Shown: piece after piece, positions 61,969 to 64,000 of the stretch
Numbering within the stretch: the stretch's first letter is position 1
Layout: every line of letters begins with the position of its first letter
Assembly (NCBI GenBank): GCA_947581855.1
Contig: CANPVZ010000014.1
Span: forward strand, 1 to 64,000
Source: an uncultured Phocaeicola sp.
GTDB lineage: Bacteria; Bacteroidota; Bacteroidia; Bacteroidales; Bacteroidaceae
Direction: 5' to 3'
DNA: 64,000 nucleotides
Made by a program: the position numbers and the translations under genes
The notes under the pieces: model-generated
What the model was told of the DNA's origin: nothing
Database searches by the model: none
What the model saw: only the letters and a program-made list of their open reading frames with translations

Positions 61969-63302
61969 AAGAAGAACAAGATAAATGGATAGAAGAATTT
62001 CGCAACCGGATGAAAGATTATTCGGAACCTGTGCCCGAACAGCTTTGGGAACAGTTGAATGCGGAATTAGAAAGGCCTAAAGTCGTTCCTTTCTATGCTC
62101 GTTGGCGGATGATTGCCGCTATAGTGATTCTATTGGTTATTTCATCGCTTACAGTGTGGTTTATAAATTCGTCGTCAGCTGACTATACCGAAGATTTATC
62201 GAAACGGATAACTCGAATAACAGAAGAAAAAACACTTTTTAATAAGGAACCGGATAGAATAAAAGAACAGGTTCTACCTTCGCAACCGTCTCCTTCCGTT
62301 CCGAAGCAGATTGCTATGAGTTCAGCTTTGCCAGGGAAAAGTGTGGATGAGATAGTAGCGGAATCTTTGCAGAAAAAGGAAACGGAAGAGGGAAAAGAGG
62401 CAGAGGTAGAGAAAAACAAAGAACTTCATAAATATCAAGTAGAAGAAAAAGAAAATTCAAAAGAGCAGAGACATGTTTCGACGCGCGCGGCCCGTTCCGG
62501 ATATTCTTTTACGGCTTCCTCTCCTAAGCGGGATAAACATAAATCTTGGGAAGTAGGAGTTTCGGTAGGTAATGTTCCGGCATCGGTGTCTAATACTTCA
62601 CCCGGATATAAGGGCTTACCTCATCCGAGATCTCAGAATAGTCTTATGATGAGTGACCCTTCTTTCAGTCAATATCCATCGGATGATATGGAAGGGGATT
62701 ATAATCATATTATGAGTCCGGTGAACGGTAATAGTGAAGTCTATGTATTGAATCAAATTTTATCGAATAATATCAGTAATGCGGTTGTTTCGGATATAAA
62801 ACATCGGATGCCGATAGCAGTAGGCGTCTCGTTCCGATTGTATCTTGATGAGAAATGGGCTTGTGAGACGGGTCTGACGTATACTCTTCTTTCATCGGAG
62901 ATACGGGCCGGAGGAGACCGCTATTATTATAAAACCGAACAACAACTTCATTATGTGGGTATCCCATTGAAGATAAGTTATAATTTATGGGAAAATAATC
63001 GTTTCTCATTTTATGTATCGGGAGGAGGAGCAGTAGAGAAGTGTGTATCGGGTAAAGCAAAAACCGTATATACGACAGAGGATGAAGAAAACATGTCGAG
63101 TAGCGAAGATGTGAAGATAGAGCCTTTGCAATGGTCTGTTTCTTCGGCTGTTGGAGCTCAGTTTAAGTTGTCTAAGCAAATTGGTATTTATGTGGAACCG
63201 GGTGTTAGCTATTATTTTGATGATGGCAGTGAAGTGCAAACCATACGAAAAGAACATCCATTTAATTTTAATTTACAATTAGGTATTCGTCTTTCATACT
63301 AA
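61965..63302 (+). CDS. dual membrane-spanning anti-sigma-like protein with outer-membrane barrel
   Basis: 445 residues. The cytoplasmic part (1-48) has KWIEEFRNRMKDYSEPVPE and LWEQLNAEL, as in anti-sigma segments of this phylum. One membrane helix (about 49-67, IAAIVILLVISSLTVWF) follows. A polar linker (about 70-190) rich in Glu, Lys and Pro could cross the periplasm. The C-terminal part (about 195-445) has beta-barrel strands (KSWEVGVSVGNV, CETGLTYTLLSSEIR, QLHYVGIPLKISYNL, LQLGIRLSY), ending in Tyr. I recall this layout as the Dma (dual membrane-spanning anti-sigma) type described in Bacteroides thetaiotaomicron. It would pass an outer-membrane signal to the cytoplasmic sigma factor. Confidence 0.82.
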   Translation: MKEEQDKWIEEFRNRMKDYSEPVPEQLWEQLNAELERPKVVPFYARWRMIAAIVILLVISSLTVWFINSSSADYTEDLSKRITRITEEKTLFNKEPDRIKEQVLPSQPSPSVPKQIAMSSALPGKSVDEIVAESLQKKETEEGKEAEVEKNKELHKYQVEEKENSKEQRHVSTRAARSGYSFTASSPKRDKHKSWEVGVSVGNVPASVSNTSPGYKGLPHPRSQNSLMMSDPSFSQYPSDDMEGDYNHIMSPVNGNSEVYVLNQILSNNISNAVVSDIKHRMPIAVGVSFRLYLDEKWACETGLTYTLLSSEIRAGGDRYYYKTEQQLHYVGIPLKISYNLWENNRFSFYVSGGGAVEKCVSGKAKTVYTTEDEENMSSSEDVKIEPLQWSVSSAVGAQFKLSKQIGIYVEPGVSYYFDDGSEVQTIRKEHPFNFNLQLGIRLSY

Positions 63303-63504
63303 ATAGCTATCTTTGCTCATTATAAATGAAATGCAAGTTTCGCTTACACGGTAATGGTAGGAGTAAATGGATCTATTGGTGTTAAATCCATTTGGAAATA
63401 AGGAATAGTCGCTTGTATTTTATTGATGCTTTAATGTCTAACGAAGTGCTTCTTTTATTACTGAATAAAGAAAAAGAGCTTGCGAAACCTAAAACATAAG
63501 TGGT

Positions 63505-64000
63505 ATGAAACCTATAATAGCGCCTTCTTTGCTGTCGGCCAATTTTGCCGATCTGCGAACAGATATAGAGATGATAAACCGGAGTGAGGCCGATTGGTTA
63601 CATTTAGATGTAATGGACGGTGTTTTTGTTCCGAATATATCATTTGGTTTTCCTGTACTGAAATATGTAGCGGAATTATGTAAGAAACCGTTGGATGTAC
63701 ATTTAATGATTGTTGATCCCGTAAAGTTTATCAAAGAAGTAAAGGATCTGGGAACTATGATGATGAATGTGCATTATGAAGCTTGTGTTCATCTACACCG
63801 TACGATACAGCAAATCAAAGAAGCAGGTATGAAGGCCGGCGTAACTTTGAATCCTGCTACTCCTGTAGCCATGTTAACCGATATAATAGGGGATGTGGAT
63901 ATGGTATTGCTGATGAGTGTTAATCCTGGTTTTGGAGGACAGCAGTTCATAGAACATACCTTAGACAAAGTTCATTATTTGCGTGAACTGATAGCTCGAA
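63505..64000 (+). CDS. rpe: ribulose-phosphate 3-epimerase (partial, runs off the window)
   Basis: The first 165 codons of Rpe, which interconverts ribulose-5-P and xylulose-5-P in the pentose phosphate pathway. MKPIIAPSLLSANFADL at the start, WLHLDVMDGVFVPNISFG with the metal-binding His and Asp, LDVHLMIVDP, GVTLNPATPV and MSVNPGFGGQQFI are the standard family motifs. About 50 residues are missing at the C-terminus. The 202-bp gap after the anti-sigma-like gene is not obviously structured. Confidence 0.95.
   Translation, partial: MKPIIAPSLLSANFADLRTDIEMINRSEADWLHLDVMDGVFVPNISFGFPVLKYVAELCKKPLDVHLMIVDPVKFIKEVKDLGTMMMNVHYEACVHLHRTIQQIKEAGMKAGVTLNPATPVAMLTDIIGDVDMVLLMSVNPGFGGQQFIEHTLDKVHYLRELIAR

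Overview
The window is a chromosomal segment of a Bacteroidetes bacterium of the order Bacteroidales, most likely an anaerobic gut or oral commensal. The evidence is the Bacteroidetes promoter form (TTG or TTTG, about 20 nt, then TAnnTTTG, usually TATCTTTGC) in front of many genes, a hybrid two-component regulator, NigD-like and DUF4876-type lipoproteins, a single-chain pyruvate:ferredoxin oxidoreductase, and two GHL10 (DUF187) proteins. A Parabacteroides/Tannerellaceae origin is plausible but is a guess. No prophage, plasmid, CRISPR array or rRNA operon was found.

Layout. 1-6 kb: initiator tRNA-Met, a TetR regulator with fabG, an RluA-type pseudouridine synthase, yaaA between two inverted copies of a small repeat element, a membrane-anchored SGNH hydrolase, and a 6S-like small RNA with its own promoter and terminator. 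7-14 kb: an IS3 remnant, pyruvate:ferredoxin oxidoreductase, an ATPase, and an OmpA-type lipoprotein. 14-19 kb: tandem repeats, two more copies of the small element, an ATP-grasp-like protein, an internally deleted IS, and a GHL10 protein whose last 33 codons are tandemly duplicated. 19-22.4 kb: CstA, a small membrane protein, and a CE7-type esterase.

22.4-26 kb has no convincing protein gene. It is a patchwork of direct and inverted repeats of about 200 bp, minisatellites, the fifth small-element copy and a possible structured RNA. 26-36 kb: a small HTH protein, UvrA, a radical-SAM/DUF4130 pair of probable DNA-repair function, a lipoprotein thioredoxin, a second GHL10 protein and split chromate-type transporters. 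36-48 kb: a 1328-residue hybrid two-component protein, PurL, and an operon of LysE-type exporter, DUF4924, RfbD and release factor 3.

48.3-56.2 kb is a four-gene minus-strand operon behind one clear promoter: a TonB-dependent receptor without a SusD partner, a DUF4876-like lipoprotein, a DUF6850-like outer-membrane barrel, and a secreted caspase-fold (C25/gingipain-like) protein with HEAT-like repeats. 56.7-60.1 kb carries TsaC-type Sua5/YrdC, a ClC channel with CBS domains, and Fmt. 60.4-63.3 kb has a NigD-like lipoprotein divergent from an ECF sigma factor. The sigma gene overlaps a gene for a single protein with an anti-sigma-like cytoplasmic segment, an inner-membrane helix, a long periplasmic linker and an outer-membrane beta-barrel. 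The window ends inside rpe.

The best candidates for little-described biology are the sigma/dual-membrane anti-sigma pair, the receptor/DUF4876/barrel/C25-HEAT operon, the 6S-like RNA, and the dispersed 190-200 bp element family. All calls come from reading the sequence; no database search was run.
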